Source: Streptomyces eurocidicus
Lineage (GTDB): Bacteria > Actinomycetota > Actinomycetes > Streptomycetales > Streptomycetaceae
Length of the DNA stretch: 64,000 nt
Direction of reading: 5' to 3'
Assembly: GCF_002891295.1 (NCBI RefSeq)
Contig: NZ_LGUI01000014.1
Location: forward strand, 1 to 64,000
Below are positions 54,067 to 64,000 of the stretch, piece by piece. The stretch's first letter is position 1. Each line of letters opens with the position of its first letter. The position numbers were made by a program, and so were the translations under genes. The notes below the pieces were generated by a model. That model saw only the letters and a list, made by a program, of their open reading frames with translations, was not told the origin of the DNA and ran no database searches.

Positions 54067-55674
54067 TCAGCCCTTGTCGCCGAGCATGTCCTTGACGCGC
54101 GTACGGACGTCCTCCGTGTCCAGACCGCGGATCGTCAGCGTCGTACGGCGGCGCAGGACGTCGTCCACCGTCTCCGCCCACTCGTGGTCGCGGGCGTAGG
54201 CGACCTGGGCCCAGATCTCCGGGCCGTCCGGGTGGATGCGCTCGCCGAGCTCCGGGTTCTCGTTGACCAGGCGCGCGATGTCGAAGGACAGCGAGCCGTA
54301 GTGCGTCGCCAGGTGACGGGCGGTCAGCGGGTCCATCCGGCTGCCGGGCTCGCGGTCCACGAGCAGGCGGTGGGCGACCGCGTTCGGGTTGGCGACACCG
54401 GGCAGCGGGGTCCGGCGGACCAGGCTGGAGATGGGCTCCATCTCCTCGGTCAGCGGGCTGCCGGGCAGCTTCGCCAGCTTGGCCATGACCGTACGGCCGA
54501 TGTGGCGGTACGTGGTCCACTTGCCGCCGGCGACGGACAGCATGCCGCCCTTGCCCTCGGAGACCACGGTCTCGCGCTTGGCCTGGGCCACGTCGCCGGG
54601 GCCGCCCGGCAGCACGCGCAGACCGGCGAAGGCGTACGTCATCAGGGAGCGGTCGAGGTCGGCGTCCTGGATGGAGAACGCGGCCTCGTCGAGGATCTGC
54701 TGGATGTCCTCCTCCGTGGCGCGCACGTCCGCCGGGTCACCCTCGTACTGGGTGTCGGTGGTGCCGAGGAGGAGCTGGTCCTCCCACGGGAGGGCGAAAG
54801 TGATGCGGTACTTGTCGATCGGGGTGGCCATGGCGGCCTTCCACGGCGACTTGCGCTTCATCACGATGTGCGCGCCCTTGGACAGGCGGATGCTCGGGTT
54901 GGCGCCCTTGTCTTCCAGCTTGCGCAGGTGGTCCACCCACGGGCCGGTGGCGTTGAGGACGACCCGAGCGTCGATGCCGAACTCGGCACCGTCCACCCTG
55001 TCCTTGAGCTCCGCGCCGGTGACCTTGCCGTGCGTAAAGCGCAGCCCGGTGACCTCGGCGTGGTTCAGCACGACCGCGCCGGACTCGACGGCCGCGCGGA
55101 CCGTCATGACCGCCACGCGCGAGTCGTTCATCTGGTGGTCGTAGTAGACCGCGACGGCCTTGAGGTTGTCCGTGCGCAGACCCGGGTTGTCGGCCTGGGC
55201 CTTGGCCGGGGAGATCACCTTGCCGACGCCGTCGCCGAAGGCGGACAGCGCCGAGTAGGCGAACACACCGGCGCCGAGCTTGGCCGCGCCCACCGGGCCG
55301 CCCTTGTAGACGGGCAGGTAGAAGGTGAGCGGGTTGACCAGGTGCGGGGCCACGTCCTTGGCCAGCACCCGGCGCTCGTGGTGGTTCTCCGCGACCAGCT
55401 TGACCGCGCCGGTCTGCAGGTAGCGCAGACCGCCGTGGACGAGCTTGGAGGACGCGGAGGAGGTGGCGCCGGCGAAGTCACCGGCGTCCACCATCGCGAC
55501 CCGCAGTCCGGACTGCGCGGCGTGCCAGGCCACGGAGGTGCCCAGGATGCCACCACCGATCACCAGGAGGTCGTATGTCGCGTTCGACAGTCGGTCCCGG
55601 GTCTCGGCGCGGCTCGGGTTGAAACCGGCAGCCGGGTGCGTTCCCAGCGTCGGAACGCTCTGCGGGGTTGTCAT
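54067..55674 (-). CDS. glpD: Glycerol-3-phosphate dehydrogenase
   Basis: 535-aa FAD-dependent enzyme oxidising glycerol-3-phosphate to dihydroxyacetone phosphate at the membrane. It has the FAD motif DLLVIGGGILGTSVAWHAAQSG (about residues 34-55), GATSSASSKLVHGGLRYL, PWEDQLLLGTTDTQYEG and the C-terminal helical domain. It begins 2 bp after the glpK stop and is the last gene of glpF-glpK-glpD. Confidence 0.96.
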   Translation of the reverse strand: MTTPQSVPTLGTHPAAGFNPSRAETRDRLSNATYDLLVIGGGILGTSVAWHAAQSGLRVAMVDAGDFAGATSSASSKLVHGGLRYLQTGAVKLVAENHHERRVLAKDVAPHLVNPLTFYLPVYKGGPVGAAKLGAGVFAYSALSAFGDGVGKVISPAKAQADNPGLRTDNLKAVAVYYDHQMNDSRVAVMTVRAAVESGAVVLNHAEVTGLRFTHGKVTGAELKDRVDGAEFGIDARVVLNATGPWVDHLRKLEDKGANPSIRLSKGAHIVMKRKSPWKAAMATPIDKYRITFALPWEDQLLLGTTDTQYEGDPADVRATEEDIQQILDEAAFSIQDADLDRSLMTYAFAGLRVLPGGPGDVAQAKRETVVSEGKGGMLSVAGGKWTTYRHIGRTVMAKLAKLPGSPLTEEMEPISSLVRRTPLPGVANPNAVAHRLLVDREPGSRMDPLTARHLATHYGSLSFDIARLVNENPELGERIHPDGPEIWAQVAYARDHEWAETVDDVLRRRTTLTIRGLDTEDVRTRVKDMLGDKG

Positions 55675-55676
55675 GA

Positions 55677-57209
55677 TTACTCCTCGTCCTCGATCCAGCC
55701 CATGGTCCGCTCGACGGCCTTGAGCCAGCTCTTGTACTCGCGGTCACGCGTGTCCGCGTCCATGCGGGGGGTCCACTCGGCGGCCCGGCGCCAGTTGGCG
55801 CGCAGGGCGTCGGTGTCCGGCCAGAAGCCGACGGCGAGACCGGCGGCGTAGGCGGCGCCGAGGCAGGTCGTCTCGGCGACCATCGGGCGCACGACCGGTG
55901 CGTCCAGGAAGTCCGAGAGGGTCTGCATCAGCAAGTTGTTGGAGGTCATGCCGCCGTCGACCTTGAGCGCGGTCAGCTCGACGCCGGAGTCCTTCGTCAT
56001 GGCGTCGGTGATCTCGCGGGTCTGCCAGGCGGTGGCCTCGAGCACGGCGCGCGCGATGTGCGCCTTGGTGACGTAGCGGGTCAGGCCCGCGATGACACCG
56101 CGCGCGTCGGAGCGCCAGTAGGGGGCGAACAGGCCGGAGAAGGCCGGCACGAAGTACGCGCCGCCGTTGTCCTCGACGGAGCTGGCGAGCGTCTCGATCT
56201 CGGCCGCGCTCTTGATCAGGCCCATCTGGTCGCGCATCCACTGCACGAGGGAGCCGGTGACGGCGATGGAGCCCTCGAGGGCGTAGACCGGGTCCTGGTC
56301 GCCGATGCGGTAGCCGACGGTGGTGAGCAGGCCGTTGTAGGAGTTGACGGGCTCACCGCCGGTGTTCATCAGCATGAACGTGCCGGTGCCGTAGGTCGAC
56401 TTGGCCTCGCCCTCGGAGAAGCAGGTCTGGCCGAAGAGGGCCGCCTGCTGGTCGCCGAGCGCGGAGGCGACGGGCACGCCGGCCAGGGCGCCGCCCCGGG
56501 CGGTGCCGTAGACCTCGGCGGAGGAGCGGATCTCCGGCAGGATCGCGGCCGGGATCTCCATCGACTCCAGGATGCGCTCGTCCCAGTCGAGGCTGCGGAG
56601 GTTCATCAGCATCGTGCGGGAGGCGTTGGTGACGTCGGTGACGTGCACGCCGCCGTCGACACCACCGGTGAGGTTCCAGATGACCCAGGAGTCCATCGTG
56701 CCGAAGAGGATGTCGCCGGCCTCGGCGCGCTCACGCAGGCCCTCGACGTTGTCCAGCAGCCAGCGGACCTTCGGACCGGAGAAGTAGCTGGCCAGCGGCA
56801 GACCGGTCTCACGGCGGAAGCGGTCCTGGCCGACGTTGCGGCCGAGCTCCTTGCAGAGCGCGTCGGTGCGGGTGTCCTGCCAGACGATGGCGTTGTGGAC
56901 CGGCTCACCGGTGTTCTTGTCCCACAGCAGCGTGGTCTCGCGCTGGTTGGTGATACCGATCGCCTTGACGTCGGCGGCGGTGATGCCCGCCTTCTCGACG
57001 GCGCCGGCGACGACCTGCTGGACGTTGGTCCAGATCTCGGCGGCGTCGTGCTCGACCCAGCCCGGCTTCGGGAAGATCTGCTCGTGCTCCTTCTGGTCGA
57101 CGGAGACGATGCGTCCGTCGCGGTCGAAGACGATGCAGCGGGAGGAGGTGGTGCCCTGGTCGATCGCCGCGATGAACGGGCCCTGGCCGTGGGTGCCGGT
57201 GGTGGTCAT
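55677..57209 (-). CDS. glpK: Glycerol kinase
   Basis: 510-aa FGGY-family kinase phosphorylating glycerol with ATP. It has the N-terminal phosphate motif AIDQGTTSSRCIVFDRDG, INNQRET-like ITNQRETTLLW, the glycerol-site GVHVTDVTNASRTMLMNL, the ATP-site STYGTGTFMLMNTG and the FGGY signature region LTALKVDGGMTSNNLLMQ. It lies 41 bp downstream of glpF. Glycerol enters by GlpF and is trapped by this step. Confidence 0.96.
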   Translation of the reverse strand: MTTTGTHGQGPFIAAIDQGTTSSRCIVFDRDGRIVSVDQKEHEQIFPKPGWVEHDAAEIWTNVQQVVAGAVEKAGITAADVKAIGITNQRETTLLWDKNTGEPVHNAIVWQDTRTDALCKELGRNVGQDRFRRETGLPLASYFSGPKVRWLLDNVEGLRERAEAGDILFGTMDSWVIWNLTGGVDGGVHVTDVTNASRTMLMNLRSLDWDERILESMEIPAAILPEIRSSAEVYGTARGGALAGVPVASALGDQQAALFGQTCFSEGEAKSTYGTGTFMLMNTGGEPVNSYNGLLTTVGYRIGDQDPVYALEGSIAVTGSLVQWMRDQMGLIKSAAEIETLASSVEDNGGAYFVPAFSGLFAPYWRSDARGVIAGLTRYVTKAHIARAVLEATAWQTREITDAMTKDSGVELTALKVDGGMTSNNLLMQTLSDFLDAPVVRPMVAETTCLGAAYAAGLAVGFWPDTDALRANWRRAAEWTPRMDADTRDREYKSWLKAVERTMGWIEDEE

Positions 57210-57250
57210 GTGTCGTGTGCTCCTGGGATTCGGAAGGTCTCGGCGGGTGC

Positions 57251-58033
57251 TCAGAACGCGATCTTGTGAATGCCTGCGGCGAGCGCGGCACCGACGAGCG
57301 GGCCGACCACCGGGATCCAGGCGTAGCCCCAGTCTGAACCGCCCTTGTTCGGCAGCGGCAGCAGCGCGTGCACGATACGGGGGCCGAGGTCACGGGCGGG
57401 GTTGATCGCGTAACCGGTCGGGCCGCCCAGCGAGAGGCCGATGCCGACGACGACGAAGGCGACCATCAGGGTGCCGGTGCCACTGGTGGCGAGCCCCTTG
57501 GTCAGGCCCATGGTGAGGATGAAGAGCACCAGGGCGGCGGTAGCGATGATCTCCGTGACCAGGTTCTGGATCGCGTTGCGGATCTCCGGGCCGGTGGAGA
57601 AGATGCCCAGCACCGGACCGGCCTGCGGGGTCGCGGTCTGGTCGACCATGCCCTCGGCGGGGTTCAGCGAGGCGACGAGCTCGGGGTCCGTCAGGTGGGC
57701 CTTGAACTGGCCGTAGTAGGCGAGCCACACCAGCGAGGCGCCGATCATCGCGCCGAGCAGCTGGGAGCCGATGTAGAGCGGCACGTCGCTCCACTTGACG
57801 GCGCCGTCGATCGCGAGGCCGAGGGTGACGGCCGGGTTCAGGTGCGCACCCGACTTGGAGCCGATGTACGCACCGGTCAGGACGGCGAAGCCCCAACCGA
57901 ACGTAATGGCCAGCCAGCCTGCGTTCTGTGCCTTCGAACGCTTCAGGGTGACGGCGGCGCACACGCCACCGCCGAGCAGAATCAACACTGCGGTACCGAT
58001 GAGCTCACCGGTGAAGATGTCGGAGCTGGACAC
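57251..58033 (-). CDS. glpF: Glycerol uptake facilitator (aquaglyceroporin)
   Basis: 260-aa MIP-family channel with six membrane helices and both half-helix motifs: NPAVTLG (HLNPAVTLGLAIDG) and NPARDLG (YAINPARDLGPRI). The Asp after the second motif is typical of glycerol facilitators. The GTG start at 58033 follows AAAGGAG. It is the first gene of the glycerol operon, downstream of a candidate GylR operator. Confidence 0.95.
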   Translation of the reverse strand: MSSSDIFTGELIGTAVLILLGGGVCAAVTLKRSKAQNAGWLAITFGWGFAVLTGAYIGSKSGAHLNPAVTLGLAIDGAVKWSDVPLYIGSQLLGAMIGASLVWLAYYGQFKAHLTDPELVASLNPAEGMVDQTATPQAGPVLGIFSTGPEIRNAIQNLVTEIIATAALVLFILTMGLTKGLATSGTGTLMVAFVVVGIGLSLGGPTGYAINPARDLGPRIVHALLPLPNKGGSDWGYAWIPVVGPLVGAALAAGIHKIAF

Positions 58034-58158
58034 CCGCGACTCCTTTGTCCTTCGTCCAGGGGAAGGCGAACCCCGGGTCCCTCCGGTGGTCCGCGCCCTC
58101 CAAGAGGGCTTTGATCGGCCCGCGGCAGAGTCCACCATAGCGAATATTGTCGTTAGGT

Positions 58159-58175
58159 GTTCGACAATGCCGACC
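58159..58175. promoter_or_regulatory. Candidate GylR operator upstream of glpFKD
   Basis: GTTCGACAATGCCGACC matches the 17-bp palindrome upstream of gylR (GTTCGGCAATGCTGAAC) at 14 positions. It overlaps a further ATTGTCG-9 nt-CGACAAT inverted repeat (58146-58168). IclR-family repressors use such sites. Confidence 0.65.
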
Positions 58176-58340
58176 GATGAACGGCAGTTTTCTGCAACGT
58201 CAAGGGCGCGTCAAGGGTCCCGAGACCGAAAAGTCCCGGCCACGGGGCCGAAAGTAGGCGATCGATACCCGGCAGTAACCGAACCGCGACCTGGGATCTT
58301 GCCGAAGGTGTGACGGAGGGGACACGGCGGGGTTGTCGCT

Positions 58341-58506
58341 GCGCGGGCTTTTCCCCAGCCCCGCCCCTTCCCGAAACCTGGGGCTCCGCCCCCGGGCCCC
58401 CTTTTCTGCGCTCCGCGCGGTGTCCTCAAGCGCCGGACGGGCTGATTTCAGCCCGTCCGGCGCTTGAGGACATTCGGGAAGGGGCGGGTAGGGGAAAAGC
58501 CCGCGC
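58341..58506. repeat. Dispersed intergenic repeat, inverted copies B and C
   Basis: A full-length copy on the minus strand (58341-58444) faces a shortened plus-strand copy (58449-58506) that lacks the internal gggcccgggg module. Their junction forms a 25-bp perfect palindrome with a 2-bp centre (58421-58472). It lies between glpF and gylR and could cruciform or act as a terminator for gylR. Confidence 0.85.
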
Positions 58507-58570
58507 GGCGACAACCCGTCGGAACCGCCACCCGCGCAGCGGGAACCCGTGGGGCCACCGGGCCCGAAGA

Positions 58571-59335
58571 TCAGAAGCGGCCGGCGCCGAGGTCCCGGGA
58601 GACGGCGCGCGCACAGTCCCGTACGGCCGCGACCAGCTGCGCCCGCAGCTCGCCGTTCTCGCAGACGCGCTCCACGGCGCCGGTGATGCCGACCGCGCCC
58701 ACCGGCATCCGCCGCCGGTCGTGGATGGGAGAGGCCACGGAGGCCACGCCCTCCCAGGTCTCCTCGACGTCGGACGCCCAGCCCCGGGCCCGGGTGAGGT
58801 CCAGGACCCCCTCGAAGTCGGCCAGGCCGGTCACGGTGTGCGGGGTGAACGCCTCGCGCTCGGCCTCGGCGGCCTCGCTGTGCGCCACCGGGTCGTAGGC
58901 GGAGAGGACCTTGCCCAGGGCGGTGCTGTGCAGCGGCTGCATGGCGCCGACCTCCAGCACCTGGCGGCTGTCGTCCGGCCGGAAGACATGGTGGATGATC
59001 AGCACGCCCTGCTGGTGGAGCACGCCCAGATAGACGCTCTCGCCGCTCGACCGGGCGAGGTCGTCCGCCCAGACCAGCGCGCGGGCGCGGAGCTCGTGCA
59101 CGTCCAGGTAGCTGTTGCCCAGCCGCAGCAGTTCGGCACCGAGCTGGTAGCGCCCGGAGGCGGGGTCCTGCTCGACGAAGCCCTCCTGCTGGAGGGTCCG
59201 GAGGATGCCGTGTGCGGTGCCCTTCGCCAGCCCCAGTGCGGAGGCCACGTCGGACAGACCCAGCCGTCGCTCTCCCCCTGCGAGCAGCCGTAGCATCGCC
59301 GCCGCTCGTTCGAGCGACTGGATGGTCCGTGCCAT
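58571..59335 (-). CDS. gylR: IclR-family glycerol regulon repressor GylR
   Basis: 254-aa regulator. The N-terminal helix-turn-helix is at about residues 22-60 (LGLSDVASALGLAKGTAHGILR). The IclR effector domain is at about 75-250 (VYLGVLHQQGVLIIHHVFRPDD, LHSTALGKVLSAYDP, GVASVASPIHDRRRMPVGAVGITG). In Streptomyces GylR represses the glycerol operon and its own gene, with glycerol-3-phosphate as inducer. The ATG at 59335 follows GGAGGAGG. Candidate operators lie upstream of both gylR and glpF. Confidence 0.94.
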   Translation of the reverse strand: MARTIQSLERAAAMLRLLAGGERRLGLSDVASALGLAKGTAHGILRTLQQEGFVEQDPASGRYQLGAELLRLGNSYLDVHELRARALVWADDLARSSGESVYLGVLHQQGVLIIHHVFRPDDSRQVLEVGAMQPLHSTALGKVLSAYDPVAHSEAAEAEREAFTPHTVTGLADFEGVLDLTRARGWASDVEETWEGVASVASPIHDRRRMPVGAVGITGAVERVCENGELRAQLVAAVRDCARAVSRDLGAGRF

Positions 59336-59356
59336 CGTGCAACCTCCTCCAATGCC

Positions 59357-59373
59357 GTTCGGCAATGCTGAAC
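59357..59373. promoter_or_regulatory. Candidate GylR operator upstream of gylR
   Basis: GTTCGGCAATGCTGAAC is an imperfect palindrome (GTTCxGC ATT GCxGAAC on the minus strand). It sits just upstream of the gylR ribosome binding site and fits autoregulation by blocking transcription. It is nearly the same as the site before glpF. Confidence 0.7.
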
Positions 59374-59377
59374 ACTA

Positions 59378-59394
59378 TCGGCCGATGCCGACCG
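59378..59394. promoter_or_regulatory. Second GylR-like site upstream of gylR
   Basis: ATCGGCCGATGCCGACC shares ATGCCGACC with the glpF site and matches it at 12 of 17 positions. Tandem sites are common for IclR-family dimers of dimers. Confidence 0.5.
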
Positions 59395-59819
59395 AGAGGT
59401 AGCTGACCGCGGGCCTTTTCATGATCGCCGAATCATCGCCGGGGCGAATACTTGCCCAGGTCACGCCGCTGCCGGGGGCCTCGCGACCCTCGAACGGGCC
59501 CTGTGCCGAAGGAAGGTGGGTCCCCCGGACGGACGCGGGCCGGGAGTGGGCGCGGGAAGCCGGCGGGGCCGGCGGGACGGCGGAGCGAAAGAGGCACCGC
59601 CCATGGGCCGGGCTCCTCCGGACGGGGCCCCAGACAAGCCGCCGCCAAGCAGACACGCCAACCCGACGCCAAGCCGCCGCCGGAGGCCGGGCCGCGGCTC
59701 CCGGACCAGGGCCCGGACCGCCGCCCGCGCCCCGTACCTGACGGAGTGCCGGACGACCTGACCGAGTATGCGGCCGAGTCCTGGTCGGCCCGTATCAAGC
59801 GGTGGGACACCCGTCCATT

Positions 59820-59898
59820 TCCCGGGGCCGCCAGCTACGCTTGCGGCGTGCGTCCTCCACCAGAGGGCGCAAAGCCGACAGCCGTCGCAACCCCGGGA
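59820..59898 (+). ncRNA. Structured 5' leader before metH
   Basis: An 8-bp closing stem (59820-59827 with 59891-59898) encloses two hairpins. One is GCCGC...GCGGC (59827-59847) and the other an 8-bp stem GCGTCCTC/GAGGGCGC (59850-59870). A 20-nt unpaired stretch ending GCAAC follows. This is a compact three-way junction 9 nt before the ATG, so the closing stem could mask the ribosome binding site GGGAG. The ligand is unknown; it does not match the B12 box. Confidence 0.4.
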
Positions 59899-59906
59899 GC
59901 ACTTCC

Positions 59907-63416
<3,510 letters not shown>

Positions 63417-63460
63417 CCTCGCCGGTCGGGGTGGGGGCTCTGTGGGAGGGGTGCCCTGCG

Positions 63461-63566
63461 GGCCGCCTTTCCCCAGCCCCGCCCCTTCCCGCAGCATCCG
63501 ATATGCGGCTCCGCCGCGCGGGGGGCTCCGCCCCGGACCCCGGTCCTCAATCGCCGGACGGGCTGA
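63461..63566 (-). repeat. Dispersed intergenic repeat, copy D
   Basis: A minus-strand copy running from TTTCCCCAGCCCCGCCCCTT to CAATCGCCGGACGGGCTGAA. It keeps all modules of copies A and B with variations in the central stem. Confidence 0.8.
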
Positions 63567-63614
63567 ATCGTTGCCCGGAACCGGGCGGAAAGTCGAGCTT
63601 GGACAGGGCAAAAT

Positions 63615-63713
63615 CCAGCCCGGCCGGCGCTTGAGGCCACCGCGCGAAGCGCGGAAGGGGGCCCGGGGGCTCGCCCCCGGTTCCAGGAAGGGGCGGGTAG
63701 GGGAAAAGCCCCG
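63615..63713 (+). repeat. Dispersed intergenic repeat, copy E
   Basis: A plus-strand copy from CAGCCCGGCCGGCGCTTGAG to GGGGCGGGTAGGGGAAAAGC, inverted relative to copy D with about 50 bp between. Confidence 0.8.
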
Positions 63714-63824
63714 CGCAAGCGCCGCGGCCGACTCAGGAGCTCAGGTCTCAGCCTGATCCTGCGCGTCGCCGATGCGTGGCGGCGGCCCGGCCACGGCCCC
63801 AGCCAACGGCAGCACCCTCCGCAG

Positions 63825-63855
63825 CCCGGACGGGTTGAAATTCAGCCCGTCCGGG
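63825..63855. repeat. Hairpin related to dispersed repeat arms
   Basis: A 14-bp stem (one G-T pair), loop AAT, is built from the CGGACGGG/CCCGTCCG arms seen in copies B-E. A partial copy follows to about 63970. Confidence 0.65.
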
Positions 63856-64000
63856 GGCAACCCGCAGCGGTAGCCGGGAGAAATCGAGGACCAGGCTCCG
63901 GGGCGGAGCCCCGTCACGGATCCGCACACCGTATGGAGCGGGGAGGGGCGGAGTCGGGGAGAGAACCACCGGACACCCCACGGCTCTTCGTACACGTGCC

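Larger units (their letters stand above)
59336..59906. other. Intergenic region gylR-metH
   Basis: 571 bp without a supported gene. It holds two GylR-like sites near gylR, a Pro-rich-coding but unconvincing GC-rich stretch (about 59450-59740) and a structured RNA leader before metH. Promoters for both divergent genes must lie here. Confidence 0.7.
63417..64000. other. Gene-free repeat cluster at right edge
   Basis: 584 bp of intergenic DNA made largely of dispersed repeat copies (63461-63566 minus, 63615-63713 plus) and a related hairpin (63825-63855). Open frames here are composition artefacts of the repeats. Confidence 0.75.

Noticed and set aside
59421..59741. 106-codon Pro/Gly/Arg-rich frame between gylR and metH
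   Set aside because: No ribosome binding site, low-complexity composition, and no domain pattern; probably non-coding promoter DNA.
59750..59906. Cobalamin riboswitch before metH
   Set aside because: No B12 box or the usual long multi-branched architecture; only a short three-way junction is present.
63741..63995. 84-codon minus-strand frame at the right edge
   Set aside because: It is composed of dispersed repeat sequence and lacks a start signal.

Overview
The window is a GC-rich, almost fully coding stretch typical of a Streptomyces (Actinomycetota) chromosome core. The evidence is the codon bias (G/C at third positions throughout), many GTG/TTG starts, the complete Pup-proteasome locus beside tatA/tatC and pafB/pafC, the gylR-glpFKD glycerol regulon, and intergenic copies of a GC-rich repeat family. 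About 53 protein genes are supported. No RNA genes, CRISPR arrays, insertion sequences or prophage were seen.

Layout. 1-470 is repeat-rich non-coding DNA downstream of a membrane-anchored mycosin-like protease (471-1685), which is translationally coupled to a membrane protein. After a PLP fold-type III enzyme and a secreted HAD phosphatase comes a compact amine catabolism island (5429-12123): gamma-glutamyl-amine synthetase, aldehyde dehydrogenase and SDR on one strand, and a FadR-type regulator, ethanolamine-type permease and class-I amidotransferase hydrolase on the other. Together these could carry ethanolamine through gamma-glutamylated intermediates to glutamate and glycine. A LysR/TDT transporter pair, a metal-receptor-like protein, a two-gene betaine ABC transporter, a 5'-3' exonuclease, an iron-box-controlled siderophore-interacting protein and a secreted membrane protein follow.

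20893-39824 is the protein-quality-control block, nearly all on the minus strand. In transcription order: arc/mpa ATPase, dop, pup, prcB, prcA, (divergent LacI regulator and MFS exporter), pafA, two FKBP proteins, pafB-pafC-zinc ribbon, a small membrane protein, tatA-tatC, and the helicase helY. Pup is encoded with a C-terminal Glu, so it needs no deamidation before ligation by PafA.

40067-52670 holds a ferredoxin, TrmI tRNA methyltransferase, a site-2 protease, a RecB-like Fe-S nuclease, an orphan response regulator, two orphan peptide-binding lipoproteins, a HAD phosphatase, a DUF5997-like protein divergent from an HTH-less LysR-like protein, and a PAC2 protein. 52831-63416 carries a GH18-like secreted protein, the glycerol regulon (glpF-glpK-glpD with gylR, sharing candidate operators) and metH with a structured leader. 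63417-64000 is repeat-only.

Most of the window is conserved streptomycete core. I see no wholly unknown multi-gene system. The parts most worth following up are the paired hairpins with complementary loops at the left end, the complete gamma-glutamyl-ethanolamide route, the PafC-coupled zinc ribbon, the regulatory palindromes, and the metH leader.
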